DNA from: JBBDNV01 sp040877415
GTDB taxonomy: Bacteria > Planctomycetota > Planctomycetia > Pirellulales > PALSA-1355
DNA: 64,000 nucleotides
Direction of reading: 5' to 3'
Assembly: GCA_040877415.1 (NCBI GenBank)
Contig: JBBDNV010000140.1
Coordinates: 1-64,000 of the forward strand
The notes under the pieces were generated by a model that saw only the letters and a program-made list of their open reading frames with translations, was not told the DNA's origin and ran no database searches. The position numbers and the translations under genes are program-made. Of this stretch, positions 10,449 through 19,751 are shown piece after piece (position 1 is the stretch's first letter; each line of letters starts with the position of its first letter).

Positions 10449-11276
10449 ATGCGAGTCGTCGTCTGGACGACCTCGCTGGCGCTGGTTTGCCTGCCGCTCG
10501 CCGGCGGCTGCGCCGATAGTTCGTTTGCGCTGCAGCGCCAGACGCAAACGCTTCAGCAGCAGCAGATCGCGCTCGCGCAGCGCAACACCGAGCTGCAAAC
10601 CCGCGCCACCACGCTCGATCGCGACAACCAGGAGCTCGAAGCGCTGTTGGCCCAGACGCGCCAGCAGAGCACGGTGCTGGAAGATCAACTGGCCGCGGTG
10701 CGCGAGCAGCTCTCCACGGCGTCGGCCCAACTGGGGCAAGTGCGCGACGAAAAGCAGCTCACCGAAAAACAGGCCGAAGCCCTGATGGTCTCGGCCCGCC
10801 GCCGCGCGAGCGCCCAGATCACGGCCAACAGCAGCCTGCAAAAGAATCTGCCGGCGCTCAACCTGCCGGGCATCGAGGTGCGCGCCGACGGAGACGTCGT
10901 GCGCGTCGAGCTGCCCGCGGCTCGGCTCTTCCAGCCGGGTTTCACCACGTTGCAGCCGGTGGCCGGCACGCTGCTTGACACGGTGGCCGTGGAACTGTCC
11001 CGGGCCTTTCCCGAGCAAAGAATCGGCGTCGAAGGGCACACCGACAACGACTTTGTGCGCACGCCCGGCGCGGATCACAATCAGCTTTCGATGGCGCGCG
11101 CCACGGCCGTGTATCAATACCTGGTGGCCCGGGGCCAGATTCCCGCCAGCCGGATGATTATCGTCGGCCACGGCGCCAACAATCCGGTGGTGTCCAACGC
11201 CACGGCCGCCGGCAAAGCCCGCAACAGCCGCGTGGAGCTGGTCGTCTATCCCGAAAAGGTCATCGCCGCCCGATAG
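10449..11276 (+). CDS. OmpA-family lipoprotein with coiled coil
   Basis: 275 residues. A lipoprotein signal peptide ends in the lipobox LAGGC (Cys about 21), followed by a long Gln/Leu-rich coiled coil (about residues 25-125) and a C-terminal OmpA/MotB peptidoglycan-binding domain: VEGHTDND and the NQLSMARATAVYQYLV helix, then RNSRVELVV. It probably links the outer membrane or another membrane to the wall. Start ATG 10449 is preceded by AGGAG at 10443. Architecture fits Pal/OmpA-like proteins, which matters as planctomycete envelopes are now seen as Gram-negative-like. Confidence 0.88.
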   Translation: MRVVVWTTSLALVCLPLAGGCADSSFALQRQTQTLQQQQIALAQRNTELQTRATTLDRDNQELEALLAQTRQQSTVLEDQLAAVREQLSTASAQLGQVRDEKQLTEKQAEALMVSARRRASAQITANSSLQKNLPALNLPGIEVRADGDVVRVELPAARLFQPGFTTLQPVAGTLLDTVAVELSRAFPEQRIGVEGHTDNDFVRTPGADHNQLSMARATAVYQYLVARGQIPASRMIIVGHGANNPVVSNATAAGKARNSRVELVVYPEKVIAAR

Positions 11277-11372
11277 GTCGCTTTTGGCGGCCCGGTATAA
11301 TGTCCTCACCCGGCGAACCCGCGCCCGCCCTGATGTGTCCCACCCGATATCCGTCGCCCGCCGCGTAAGCGC

Positions 11373-11984
11373 ATGCCCATGATCGCGATCATCGACTACC
11401 AGATGGGCAACCTGCGCAGCGTCCAGAAGGGGTTCGAAAAGGTCGGCCATCGGGCCACCATCACCAGCGACCCGGACGCGTTGGCCCAAGCCGATAAGGT
11501 GGTGCTTCCCGGCGTCGGCGCATTTGGCGACGCCATGGCGGAGCTGGAGCGCCGCGAGCTGGTGGAGCCCATTCGCCGGGCGGTCGACTCGGGCAAACCG
11601 TTCTTGGGCATTTGCCTGGGGCTGCAATTGCTGTTCGACGTCGGTTACGAGCACGGCACGCACAAGGGTCTGGGGATTCTCCGCGGCGAGGTCGTGCGGT
11701 TCGACGTTCCGCACGGCTACAAGGTTCCCCACATGGGCTGGAACCAGCTTGCGATTCGCCGCCCGGCGCCGCTTTTGGCGGGACTCGCCGACGGCGTGCA
11801 TTGCTATTTTGTGCATTCTTACTACGTCGTGCCGGCCGATGCGAACGTCGTGGCCGCCGAAACCGACTATCCGGCGCCGTTTTGTTCCGTGGTTTGGCGC
11901 GACAACCTGTTCGCCACGCAGTTCCACCCGGAAAAGAGCCAGCAGCACGGGCTGCGGATGCTGGCCAATTTTGCCGAGCTGTAA
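11373..11984 (+). CDS. hisH: Imidazole glycerol phosphate synthase, glutamine amidotransferase subunit
   Basis: 203 residues. HisH supplies ammonia from glutamine to HisF in histidine biosynthesis. The N-terminus IDYQMGNLRSVQKGFE, the oxyanion region LPGVGAFGDAM, the nucleophile Cys81 in GICLGLQLL, and His185/Glu187 in FHPEKSQ form the triad. Two start codons are in frame (11373 and 11379); the second leaves MIAIIDYQMGN, also reasonable. No other his gene is nearby, so its HisF partner must be elsewhere. Confidence 0.96.
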   Translation: MPMIAIIDYQMGNLRSVQKGFEKVGHRATITSDPDALAQADKVVLPGVGAFGDAMAELERRELVEPIRRAVDSGKPFLGICLGLQLLFDVGYEHGTHKGLGILRGEVVRFDVPHGYKVPHMGWNQLAIRRPAPLLAGLADGVHCYFVHSYYVVPADANVVAAETDYPAPFCSVVWRDNLFATQFHPEKSQQHGLRMLANFAEL

Positions 11985-12118
11985 CGAGCGACGTCGATCG
12001 CGCGTCTTGAGCGCGCTTGACACGTGTCGCGCTGGGGGTCTACGATTGTGGTTGGCCCTTCCCGATTCCCCTCCCCGCGAGACTTTAAACTCACCCCCAG
12101 CGGCCAGTTGCATTTGTC

Positions 12119-14980
12119 ATGGCCAAGACTGCGCGTCAAGGCATTTTTCCCGGAATGGAGCCGGAAACAGCGCCGGACGAAACGACCCCGTCGCGCGCCC
12201 GCTCCCGTTCGCAATCGAGCGCCGTCGAAGTCCGCGCGGAGCAAAATTCTGCGCCGGCCGGCGGCGACGGCCAGACCCACCGCCCCGACACCCTGAAGGG
12301 CGAGAGCGTGTGGGTCGTGGACGCCAACTCGCTCATCTTCCAGGTCTTTCACGCGCTGCCGGAAATGACCAGTCCGCGGGGCGAGCCGGTTTCGGCCGCG
12401 TTCGGCTTCACGCGCGACATGCTGTACCTGTTGGAGCAAAAGAAGCCCGACTATCTGTTCGTCGCCTTCGACGGGCCGGAGCGCACGTTCCGCCACGAAT
12501 TGTATGAGGACTACAAGGCGCACCGCGAGGAAATGCCCGTCGACCTGGTGCCGCAATACGAGCCGATCCGGCGGCTGCTGGCCGGCCTGGGCGTGCCCAT
12601 CCTCGAGTTTAACGCCTACGAGGCCGACGACCTGTTGGCCACGATCGCCCACCAGGTGAACGAGTTGGAAGGCGATTGCTACCTGGTCACCGGCGACAAG
12701 GACGCGCGGCAACTGATCACCGATCGGGTCAAGGTTTACAACGTCCGCAAGGACCAGGTGTACGACGCCGAAGCGCTCAAGAACGATTGGGGCGTCCGGC
12801 CGGAACAGGTCGTCGATTTCCAGGCACTGGTGGGCGATGCGGTCGACAACGTGCCGGGCGTGCCGCTCGTCGGCCCCAAGATCGCCGGCGAATACCTGCG
12901 AAAGTTCGACACGCTCGACGCGCTTTTGGAACGTGCCGACGAATTGCCCCAGGGAAAGCGCCGCGACAACCTGATCGCGGGGCGCGAGCTGGCCCTGTTG
13001 AGCCGCGAGCTGGTGCGGCTTGAGCGCAACGTGCCGATTCATATCGACTGGAAGGCCGCCAAAGTCGAGGGAGTTGACCGCGCGGCGCTGGCCGAGCTGT
13101 TCACCGAACTGGGCTTCCACACGCTGGCCCAGAAGTTTGCCGCGCTCCCCGACCGGACGAAAGAAACAGAGTGGAAAGTCGATTACCAGTTGATCGACAC
13201 GCCCGAGCGGCTGGCCCGACTGGTCGAAGAAATGGGCCGGCAAAAGGCCATCTCGATCGACACCGAAACGACCGCCATCCAGCCGCGGTTTGCCGAAATC
13301 GTCGGCTATTCGTTCGCCTGGAAAGAAGGCGAGGCGTACTACCTGCCCGTGCGGGCGCCGGCGGGTGAGCCGCATGTGGATCCCGAGCAGGCGCTAGCCG
13401 CTTTGCGGCCGATCCTGGAAAACCCGGCGATCGAGAAAGTCGGGCAGAACCTGAAATATGACATGGTCGTGCTGCGAAACGTCGCTTTGGAAGTGGCCGG
13501 CGCGCGCTTCGACGACATGGTGGCCAGCTATTTGCTCGACGCCGGCGAGCGGAATCACGGCCTGGACGAGCTGGCGCTGCGCTACTTGAATCATCATACG
13601 ACGAGAATTGACGAGCTGATCGGCAGCGGGCGCAAAGCGAAGCGCATGGACGAGGTGCCGCTTGCGCAAATCACGCACTACGCGGCCGAAGACGCTCTCG
13701 TGGCCTGGCGGTTGCGGCCGAAGCTGGCCGAGCGGCTGAAAGAGGCCGGCCTCGAAAAGCTGTTCGCCGACGTCGAGATGCCGCTGGTCGAAGTGCTCGT
13801 CGAGCTGGAATCGAACGGAATCAAGATCGACACCGCGCTTTTGGCGCGACTCAGCCGCGAGTACGGCGAAATCATCGAGCGCGTCGAGCGCGAGATCCAC
13901 GAGTTGGCCGGCCGCGAGTTCAACATCGGTTCGCCCAAGCAATTGGCGCAGATCTTGTTCCAGGAGCACAAGCTGCCGATGCTCAAGCGCACCACCAGCG
14001 GCGGCAGCACCGACGCCGACGTGCTCGAGGAGCTGGCCCGAGTGCACCCGCTGCCGGCCAAGATCATCGAATACCGCCAATATGCGAAGCTGAAAAACAC
14101 GTACGTCGACGCCTTGCCGCAGTTGGTCCATCCTGCGACGGGTCGGGTTCACGCGTCGTTCAACCAGGTGGTGGCCGCCACCGGCCGGCTCAGCTCGCAC
14201 GATCCCAACTTGCAGAACATCCCGGTGCGCAGCCAGCGGGGGCGCGAAATCCGCGCGGCGTTTCTGCCCGGCTACGAAGGCTGGAAGCTGTTGGCCGCCG
14301 ACTATTCGCAAATCGAGCTGCGCGTGCTGGCACACTTTTCGCGCGATCCGACGTTGTGCGAAGCTTTCGCCCGCGACGAAGATATCCACGCCCGCGTGGC
14401 CAGCGAGGTTTATGGCGTGCCGCCCTCCGCCGTCACCAGCGAGATGCGGCGCAGCGCCAAGGCGGTGAACTTCGGGGTCATTTACGGCCAAAGCCCCTTC
14501 GGGCTGGCCAAGCAATTGAATATCGAAAAAGCCGAAGCAGCGGAATTCATCGATGCTTACTTCAACCGCTACCCTGGGGTGGAGGAATTTCTGGCGCGGA
14601 TACTGGAAGAGTGCCCGAAGACCGGGTATGTTAGTACCATCCTCGGGCGGCGCCGCGCGATTCGCGGCATTCGCCGCGGCGTGTCACGTCAACGAAACCT
14701 CCCGGAACGCACGGCGATCAACACGGTCATCCAGGGCTCGGCGGCCGATTTGATCAAGCTGGCCATGATCAACATCCACCGCCGCCTGCGGAACGAAAAA
14801 TCGTCCGCGCGAATGCTTTTGCAGATTCACGACGAACTGGTCTTCGAAGTCCCTCCCGCCGAGCTCGATTCCCTGGCACGCATCGTGGCCGACGAAATGT
14901 CAGGCGTGATGAAGCTGGCGGTTCCGTTGAAAGTCGACTTGAAATCAGGAGACAATTGGGCAGATTGCGAGAAGTGGTAG
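12119..14980 (+). CDS. polA: DNA polymerase I
   Basis: 953 residues with all three activities. After a ~60-residue charged, low-complexity N-terminal extension comes the 5'-3' exonuclease (VDANSLIFQVFHAL, EADDLLATIA, GDKDARQL). The 3'-5' proofreading domain is intact: Exo I SIDTETT, Exo II NLKYDM, Exo III HYAAEDA. The polymerase domain has motif A DYSQIELRVLAHFSRD, motif B RRSAKAVNFGVIYGQ and motif C QIHDELVFE. Presence of the exonuclease acids separates it from Bacillus-type PolA, which has lost proofreading. coaE follows 61 bases later. Confidence 0.97.
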   Translation: MAKTARQGIFPGMEPETAPDETTPSRARSRSQSSAVEVRAEQNSAPAGGDGQTHRPDTLKGESVWVVDANSLIFQVFHALPEMTSPRGEPVSAAFGFTRDMLYLLEQKKPDYLFVAFDGPERTFRHELYEDYKAHREEMPVDLVPQYEPIRRLLAGLGVPILEFNAYEADDLLATIAHQVNELEGDCYLVTGDKDARQLITDRVKVYNVRKDQVYDAEALKNDWGVRPEQVVDFQALVGDAVDNVPGVPLVGPKIAGEYLRKFDTLDALLERADELPQGKRRDNLIAGRELALLSRELVRLERNVPIHIDWKAAKVEGVDRAALAELFTELGFHTLAQKFAALPDRTKETEWKVDYQLIDTPERLARLVEEMGRQKAISIDTETTAIQPRFAEIVGYSFAWKEGEAYYLPVRAPAGEPHVDPEQALAALRPILENPAIEKVGQNLKYDMVVLRNVALEVAGARFDDMVASYLLDAGERNHGLDELALRYLNHHTTRIDELIGSGRKAKRMDEVPLAQITHYAAEDALVAWRLRPKLAERLKEAGLEKLFADVEMPLVEVLVELESNGIKIDTALLARLSREYGEIIERVEREIHELAGREFNIGSPKQLAQILFQEHKLPMLKRTTSGGSTDADVLEELARVHPLPAKIIEYRQYAKLKNTYVDALPQLVHPATGRVHASFNQVVAATGRLSSHDPNLQNIPVRSQRGREIRAAFLPGYEGWKLLAADYSQIELRVLAHFSRDPTLCEAFARDEDIHARVASEVYGVPPSAVTSEMRRSAKAVNFGVIYGQSPFGLAKQLNIEKAEAAEFIDAYFNRYPGVEEFLARILEECPKTGYVSTILGRRRAIRGIRRGVSRQRNLPERTAINTVIQGSAADLIKLAMINIHRRLRNEKSSARMLLQIHDELVFEVPPAELDSLARIVADEMSGVMKLAVPLKVDLKSGDNWADCEKW

Positions 14981-15041
14981 CCGCACGGCGCGGCCATGGG
15001 TCGCCCGCGCACGCTTGCGGCTTAGCATGGCACCACCATAC

Positions 15042-15674
15042 ATGCGTCGCACCAAAACACCGATCATTGGCATCGCCGGAGGAATCGCCAGCGGAAAAAG
15101 CTTCATCACCGGGCATCTGAAGCGCATGGGCGCGGCGGTGGTTTCGGCCGACGAAGCGGCCCACGAAGTGCTAGAATTGGAGGAGGTGAAGCGCGAGGCG
15201 CAACAGCGCTGGGGAGACGCGATCTTCGGCGCCGATGGCCAGATCGACCGCAAGGCGCTGGGGCAAATCGTATTCGCCCCGCCGCCCGACGGCCCGCTCG
15301 AGCGCGAATTCCTCGAGCGGTTGACCCATCCTCGGATTGGAGAAATCATCAGGCGTCAAATCATCGAGCTAGCGGAGCAGGGATCGGCCGCGGCAATCGT
15401 GCTGGACCTGCCGCTGTTGTTTGAGTCCGGTTGGAACAAGATTTGCGACAAGATCGTATTTGTGGATGCCCCGCGCCGGCTGCGTGAGTCGCGCGCGAAA
15501 GAGCGGGGTTGGTCACGGGAGGAGTTCGCGCGTCGCGAGACCGTCCAGCAGTCGCCCGAAACCAAGCGCGAGCTGGCCGACGTCGTCATCGACAACTCCG
15601 GATCGCCGGAGTCGGCCCAGGCTCAAATCGAGCGTTTTTGGCCGTCGCTGATCGACTCGTCCGCGCCCGGGTAG
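15042..15674 (+). CDS. coaE: Dephospho-CoA kinase
   Basis: Last step of CoA synthesis. P-loop GIAGGIASGKS at residues 10-20, then the SADEAAHEVLE substrate segment, LDLPLLFESGW and the lid region RLRESRAKERGWSREEFARR. ATG 15042 (210 residues) is preferred: the alternative ATG at 15027 lies inside a dispersed repeat (cttgcggcttagcatgg) also found near 2628, so it is unlikely to be a conserved start. coaD, the preceding enzyme of the pathway, is at 45.2 kb. Clear assignment; start uncertain by five codons. Confidence 0.95.
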   Translation: MRRTKTPIIGIAGGIASGKSFITGHLKRMGAAVVSADEAAHEVLELEEVKREAQQRWGDAIFGADGQIDRKALGQIVFAPPPDGPLEREFLERLTHPRIGEIIRRQIIELAEQGSAAAIVLDLPLLFESGWNKICDKIVFVDAPRRLRESRAKERGWSREEFARRETVQQSPETKRELADVVIDNSGSPESAQAQIERFWPSLIDSSAPG

Positions 15675-15869
15675 CATTCGGCCGTCCCCCCCGGAGTGGC
15701 GCGCCAACGCGGCTTTTTGGGTGCAATTCGTCTTCCACTTTGCGCATTTTTTGATTCTATTGAAACACCTCAGCATTCCTTTCTCACGGACCAGTCTTTC
15801 CCGAGGATACCACTTGCCCGCCGCTGACACCTTCCGCGTGTCAGCCCCGCGACCTTTCAGGAGTTGATC

Positions 15870-17309
15870 ATGGCTGAAACCAGAAGCACCAGCGTTCGCA
15901 AATCCGCAACCAAGACGCCCCTCCCGCCGGGCGAGTTTCAACGGCGGCAAAACGACAGCGAGCCTATGAGCCTGGCCGAGGAATTGGCCGACGAGGCGGC
16001 CCATCTGAGTGACGACACGGACGACCGCTACGAACAGATCAAGCAGGGCGATATGCACATCGCCGAACTGCAGCGGATGACCATGCCGCAGTTGATCGAG
16101 CAGGCCCGCAAGGAAAACCTCTCCGAAATCGCCGGCATCAAGAAACAGGATCTGATCTTCAAGATCCTCAAGGAGCGAGTGAAGCTCAACGGGTTGATGT
16201 TCGGCGAAGGGACGCTGGAGATCCTGCCCGACGGCTTTGGGTTTCTGCGCAGCCCGGACTATCACTACCTGTCGTGCCCGGATGACATCTACGTTTCGCC
16301 GAGCCAGATTCGCCGCTTCGGGCTGCGGACCGGCGCCACGGTGTCGGGGCAGATTCGCCCGCCCAAGGAGAACGAGCGTTATTTTGCGCTGCTGCGCGTC
16401 GAGGCGATCAACTATCAGGATCCGAACCAGTTGGCCGAGAAGGTGTTCTTCGACGATCTGACTCCCTTGCACCCCGACAAGCGCGTGGTGCTGGAAACGA
16501 CGGCCGAGGAAACGGAAATGCGCGTCGTCGACCTGATCGTGCCGATCGGCTTCGGGCAGCGCGGGCTGATCGTCAGCCCGCCGCGCGCCGGCAAGACGAT
16601 CCTATTGCAAAAAATGGCCAAGGCCGTGCTCGTGAATCACCCCGAGGTGTACGTGATCATGCTCTTGATCGACGAGCGGCCCGAAGAGGTCACCGACATG
16701 GAGCGGCAGGTCAAGGGCACCAACTGCGAAGTGATCAGCTCGACCTTCGACGAGCCGGCCGCGCGGCACATCCAGGTTTCCGAAATGGTGATCGAAAAAG
16801 CCAAGCGGATGGTCGAATACGGGTACGACGTGGTCATTTTCCTCGATTCGATCACGCGGCTGGCGCGGGCCTGGAATTCCGAATGTCCTCACTCGGGAAA
16901 GATTCTTTCAGGCGGCGTCGACGCCAATGCGCTGCAGCGGCCGAAGCGGTTCTTCGGCTCGGCGCGCAAGATCGAGGAGGGCGGCTCGCTGACGATCATC
17001 GCCACGGCGCTGATCGACACCGGCAGCAGGATGGACGAGGTGATCTTCGAGGAATTCAAGGGCACCGGCAACCTGGAAATCGTGCTCGACCGGCGATTGG
17101 TCGACAAGCGCATCTGGCCGGCCATCGACATCGGCGGCAGCGGCACGCGGCGCGAGGAAATGTTGATGGATCCCGAAGAATACCGCCGCGTCTGCATCCT
17201 GCGCCGCGTGCTCAACGACATGAACGGCCCCGACGCCATGGAACTGCTCGTGACCCGCCTGCAAAAAACCAAGACCAACGCCGAATTTCTGATGAGCATG
17301 AAGTCGTAG
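15870..17309 (+). CDS. rho: Transcription termination factor Rho
   Basis: 479 residues. Hexameric RNA helicase. A ~75-residue acidic N-terminal extension precedes the Rho N-terminal helical domain (LIEQARKENLSEIAGIKKQD), the cold-shock RNA-binding domain (GFGFLRSPDYHYLS), and the RecA-like motor with Walker A PPRAGKTILLQ, LLIDERPEEVTDM, and the Q/R loops around GSARKIEEGGSLTIIATALI. Start ATG 15870 has AGGAG 15859-15863 six bases upstream, which settles it over a nearby TTG. A long inverted repeat begins three bases after the stop. Confidence 0.97.
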   Translation: MAETRSTSVRKSATKTPLPPGEFQRRQNDSEPMSLAEELADEAAHLSDDTDDRYEQIKQGDMHIAELQRMTMPQLIEQARKENLSEIAGIKKQDLIFKILKERVKLNGLMFGEGTLEILPDGFGFLRSPDYHYLSCPDDIYVSPSQIRRFGLRTGATVSGQIRPPKENERYFALLRVEAINYQDPNQLAEKVFFDDLTPLHPDKRVVLETTAEETEMRVVDLIVPIGFGQRGLIVSPPRAGKTILLQKMAKAVLVNHPEVYVIMLLIDERPEEVTDMERQVKGTNCEVISSTFDEPAARHIQVSEMVIEKAKRMVEYGYDVVIFLDSITRLARAWNSECPHSGKILSGGVDANALQRPKRFFGSARKIEEGGSLTIIATALIDTGSRMDEVIFEEFKGTGNLEIVLDRRLVDKRIWPAIDIGGSGTRREEMLMDPEEYRRVCILRRVLNDMNGPDAMELLVTRLQKTKTNAEFLMSMKS

Positions 17310-17311
17310 TT

Positions 17312-17420
17312 GTAGCAGGCACGCTCCGCCGTGCCGTCCGCCGTGGTGCCATGGGAACAGCATCACGTAGAGTTTAAACACACTTAATTCGGCTACGGCA
17401 CGCCCAGCGTGCCTGCTACC
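17312..17420. repeat. Large inverted repeat between rho and ribH
   Basis: The arms gtagcaggcacgct (from 17312) and agcgtgcctgctac (to 17420) are complementary and continue with partial pairing of gccgtgccgt and acggcacg; the loop of roughly 60 bases is AT-richer and includes tttaaaca. It is a dispersed planctomycete-type palindrome and may act as a hairpin separating rho from ribH. Confidence 0.75.
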
Positions 17421-17430
17421 GGAAGTGCCC

Positions 17431-17907
17431 GTGCCACGCGTTTTTGAAGGCAACCTGAACGCTCCGGACGGATCGCTGGCGATCGTCGTGTCGCGCTACA
17501 ACGAGTCGATCACTCGCAACTTGCTGGCCGGAGCGCTCGAGACGCTTGCGGAAAACGGCGTCAGCGACGCGCGGGTTGACGTGGCCTGGGTCCCGGGCGC
17601 CTGGGAGATTCCGCTCGTGGCGGACCGCATGGCCAAGAGCGGCCGCTACGCGGCCGTCATTTGTCTGGGAGCGGTCATCCGCGGCGAAACCACGCACGAC
17701 CAGCACATCAACCGGGCCGTGAGCATCGGTCTGGGGCAGGCGGGTTTGCATTCGGGCGTGCCGGTCTTGTTCGGCGTTTTGACCTGCGATACCCTCGAAC
17801 AGGCCATCCATCGGTCCGGCGGAAACGTCGGCAACAAAGGGAGAGAATGTGCCACCGCAGCCTTGGAAATGATCAACTTGCTGAGCCGGATGAAGGCCGA
17901 AGGATGA
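17431..17907 (+). CDS. ribH: 6,7-dimethyl-8-ribityllumazine synthase
   Basis: 158 residues, the normal length. It condenses the pyrimidinedione with dihydroxybutanone phosphate to make the riboflavin precursor lumazine and forms 60-mer capsids or pentamers. Seen: VSRYNESITRNLL, WVPGAWEIPLVADRM, GAVIRGETTHDQHI with the catalytic His, and the phosphate-binding GNKGRECATAALEM segment. GTG 17431 is chosen because GGAAG 17421-17425 lies five bases upstream; a GTG two codons earlier is possible. nusB follows, the ribH-nusB pairing common in bacteria. Confidence 0.95.
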   Translation: MPRVFEGNLNAPDGSLAIVVSRYNESITRNLLAGALETLAENGVSDARVDVAWVPGAWEIPLVADRMAKSGRYAAVICLGAVIRGETTHDQHINRAVSIGLGQAGLHSGVPVLFGVLTCDTLEQAIHRSGGNVGNKGRECATAALEMINLLSRMKAEG

Positions 17908-18012
17908 ACGTCGAGCCCCACGCCCGGCTCGATTGAGACTCGCCGAAGTCGACACTCCCCCCGCGCCCTCTTGACCACTAAATACCAGCCACTAGCCACG
18001 AACCACTAAGCA

Positions 18013-18420
18013 ATGGCCCGTCGCACGCGAGCTCGCGAAGTTGCGATGCAGGTCCTGTACCAGGACGATCTCAATCCCACGCACTCGTCGGCCGACGAAG
18101 AACGCTTCGTCGCGGGCCGCCTGCAGGCGCCGGAATTGATCGAGTTCGCAGGCTCGCTCGTCGCCGGCGTGCGCCGCAATCGGGCCGAACTCGACCACCT
18201 GCTGGCCCAGACTGCCGACCACTGGAGCCTCGAGCGGATGGCTGCCACCGACCGCAACGTGCTGAGGCTGGGGGCCTATGAAATCCTTTACGCCGACACG
18301 CCCGGCCGCGTGGCCATCAACGAGGCGGTCGAATTGGCCAAACGCTTCGGCACCCGGCAATCGGCGCAATTCGTCAACGGCATTCTCGACCGGTTGCTCG
18401 CCGACCACGAAAAACAATAA
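18013..18420 (+). CDS. nusB: Transcription antitermination factor NusB
   Basis: 135 residues, all-helical. NusB with S10 binds boxA in rRNA leaders. The N-terminal ARRTRAREVAMQVLYQ, the middle DRNVLRLGAYEIL and the C-terminal PGRVAINEAVELAKRFG and FVNGILDRLL are conserved signatures. It sits between ribH and ftsY on the same strand with 105 and 24 bases of spacing, so co-transcription with ftsY is likely. Confidence 0.95.
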   Translation: MARRTRAREVAMQVLYQDDLNPTHSSADEERFVAGRLQAPELIEFAGSLVAGVRRNRAELDHLLAQTADHWSLERMAATDRNVLRLGAYEILYADTPGRVAINEAVELAKRFGTRQSAQFVNGILDRLLADHEKQ

Positions 18421-18444
18421 GGGTGGCACTCGCAAAAGGAAATC

Positions 18445-19383
18445 ATGGGTTTCTTCGACAAGATCAAGAAAGGTCTGCAAAAGACCTCGCAGCTACTGAA
18501 TACCGACGTTCGCGATCTCTTCAAAAGCCAGGGCCGGCTCATCGACGAGGCCTTTCTGGAAGAGTTGACGGCCGTGCTCATCAAGACCGACATGGGCGTC
18601 GTGGCGACGCAGGCCATCGTCGATGAGGTCGGCACGAAATTCCGCGCCCGCGTCATGCAAATGGAAGACGTGCTGGCCACGGTAAAGGTCAAGCTCAAGC
18701 AATTGATGGCCCAGGAGGAAGAGCCGATTCGCTTCGCTTCCGTGGGGCCCACCGTGATCATGGTGGCGGGGGTCAACGGCGCCGGAAAAACGACGTCGAT
18801 CGCCAAGCTGGCCCACCTCTTCAAATCGCAGGGCAAATCGGTCGTGTTGGGCGCAGGCGACACGTTCCGCGCCGCCGCGGTCGAGCAATTGACGGTCTGG
18901 GCCGATCGCCTGGGAGTCGAAATCGTCAAGGGAGAGCAGGGGAGCGACCCGGCCAGCGTGGCCCACCGCGCCGTGGCCAAAGCCATCGAATCGAAGGCCG
19001 ACGTGTGCATCGTCGACACGGCCGGCCGGCTGCAGACGCAGCAGAACCTGATGCAGGAGCTGTCCAAGATTTACCGCGTCATCGGCAAACAGATCGCCGA
19101 CGCTCCCCACGAAATCCTGCTGGTGCTCGACGCCACCACCGGCCAGAACGGCATCAGCCAGGCGCGGCACTTTACCGACGCGGTAAACTGTACCGGCATC
19201 GTGCTGGCAAAGCTTGACGGTACGGCAAAAGGTGGCGTCGTGGTGGCCATTCGCCAGCAGGTGGGCCTGCCCGTCAAGTACGTCGGCGTGGGCGAGCGTC
19301 CGGAGGATCTGACGCTGTTCGTGGCCGACGATTTCGTCGACGCGCTGTTCGAGGATTTGGTCGCGCCGCGGGCGGCGGGCTAG
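18445..19383 (+). CDS. ftsY: Signal recognition particle receptor FtsY
   Basis: 312 residues. SRP receptor GTPase targeting membrane proteins. It lacks the long acidic A domain of E. coli FtsY and begins straight with the N domain (MGFFDKIKKGLQKTSQLL). The G domain shows G1 GVNGAGKTTSIAKL, GDTFRAAAVEQL, DTAGRLQT, TKLD-type AKLDGTAKGG and the closing GVGERPEDLTLF. The short form is common outside gamma-proteobacteria. Translation start ATG 18445 with AAGGA just upstream. Confidence 0.96.
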   Translation: MGFFDKIKKGLQKTSQLLNTDVRDLFKSQGRLIDEAFLEELTAVLIKTDMGVVATQAIVDEVGTKFRARVMQMEDVLATVKVKLKQLMAQEEEPIRFASVGPTVIMVAGVNGAGKTTSIAKLAHLFKSQGKSVVLGAGDTFRAAAVEQLTVWADRLGVEIVKGEQGSDPASVAHRAVAKAIESKADVCIVDTAGRLQTQQNLMQELSKIYRVIGKQIADAPHEILLVLDATTGQNGISQARHFTDAVNCTGIVLAKLDGTAKGGVVVAIRQQVGLPVKYVGVGERPEDLTLFVADDFVDALFEDLVAPRAAG

Positions 19384-19751
19384 TCCCCCGCACGCATTCG
19401 CCGCGCGCGCCGCCCTTTGAGGGTCCCGTGCGTCGCGGCACGCGCAGGCCCTTCTCCCATCCGCACACTCTGCGGATTCCGCATATTCGGACTACGAGCG
19501 AAACTCTCGCGGGCCTACTTTCCGATCATCCCTCAAGCTTTCTCCATCCTGTTGCCAAAACTACTGTTGCGGCCGGATTACACGTTGTTTCGGGTTAATC
19601 CGCTTCATCCACTACGCCGATAGCAGCAGTGCGGAGCCGAAGTGGAGTCTAGGCGGCCATTCCTATTTCGCGCTCGATCACAGTGAGTTCGAAGCCCACC
19701 TGAGTGTTCCCAAATACACTCGCACCCGTTTCAATGGATTGGAGAACGGAC
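19384..19751. other. 368-base intergenic region upstream of the porin gene
   Basis: No convincing gene. The first ~70 bases are GC-rich with short self-complementary stretches that may end the ftsY transcript; the centre is less GC-rich than neighbours (for example gttgccaaaactactgttg and gttgtttcgggttaatccg), as expected for a promoter of a strongly expressed porin. No clear -35/-10 pair could be assigned by eye. A good Shine-Dalgarno GGAG at 19741-19744 belongs to the next gene. Confidence 0.4.

Noticed and set aside
12024..12296. 90-codon frame at the polA start
   Set aside because: Runs out of frame through the polA N-terminus; no similarity.
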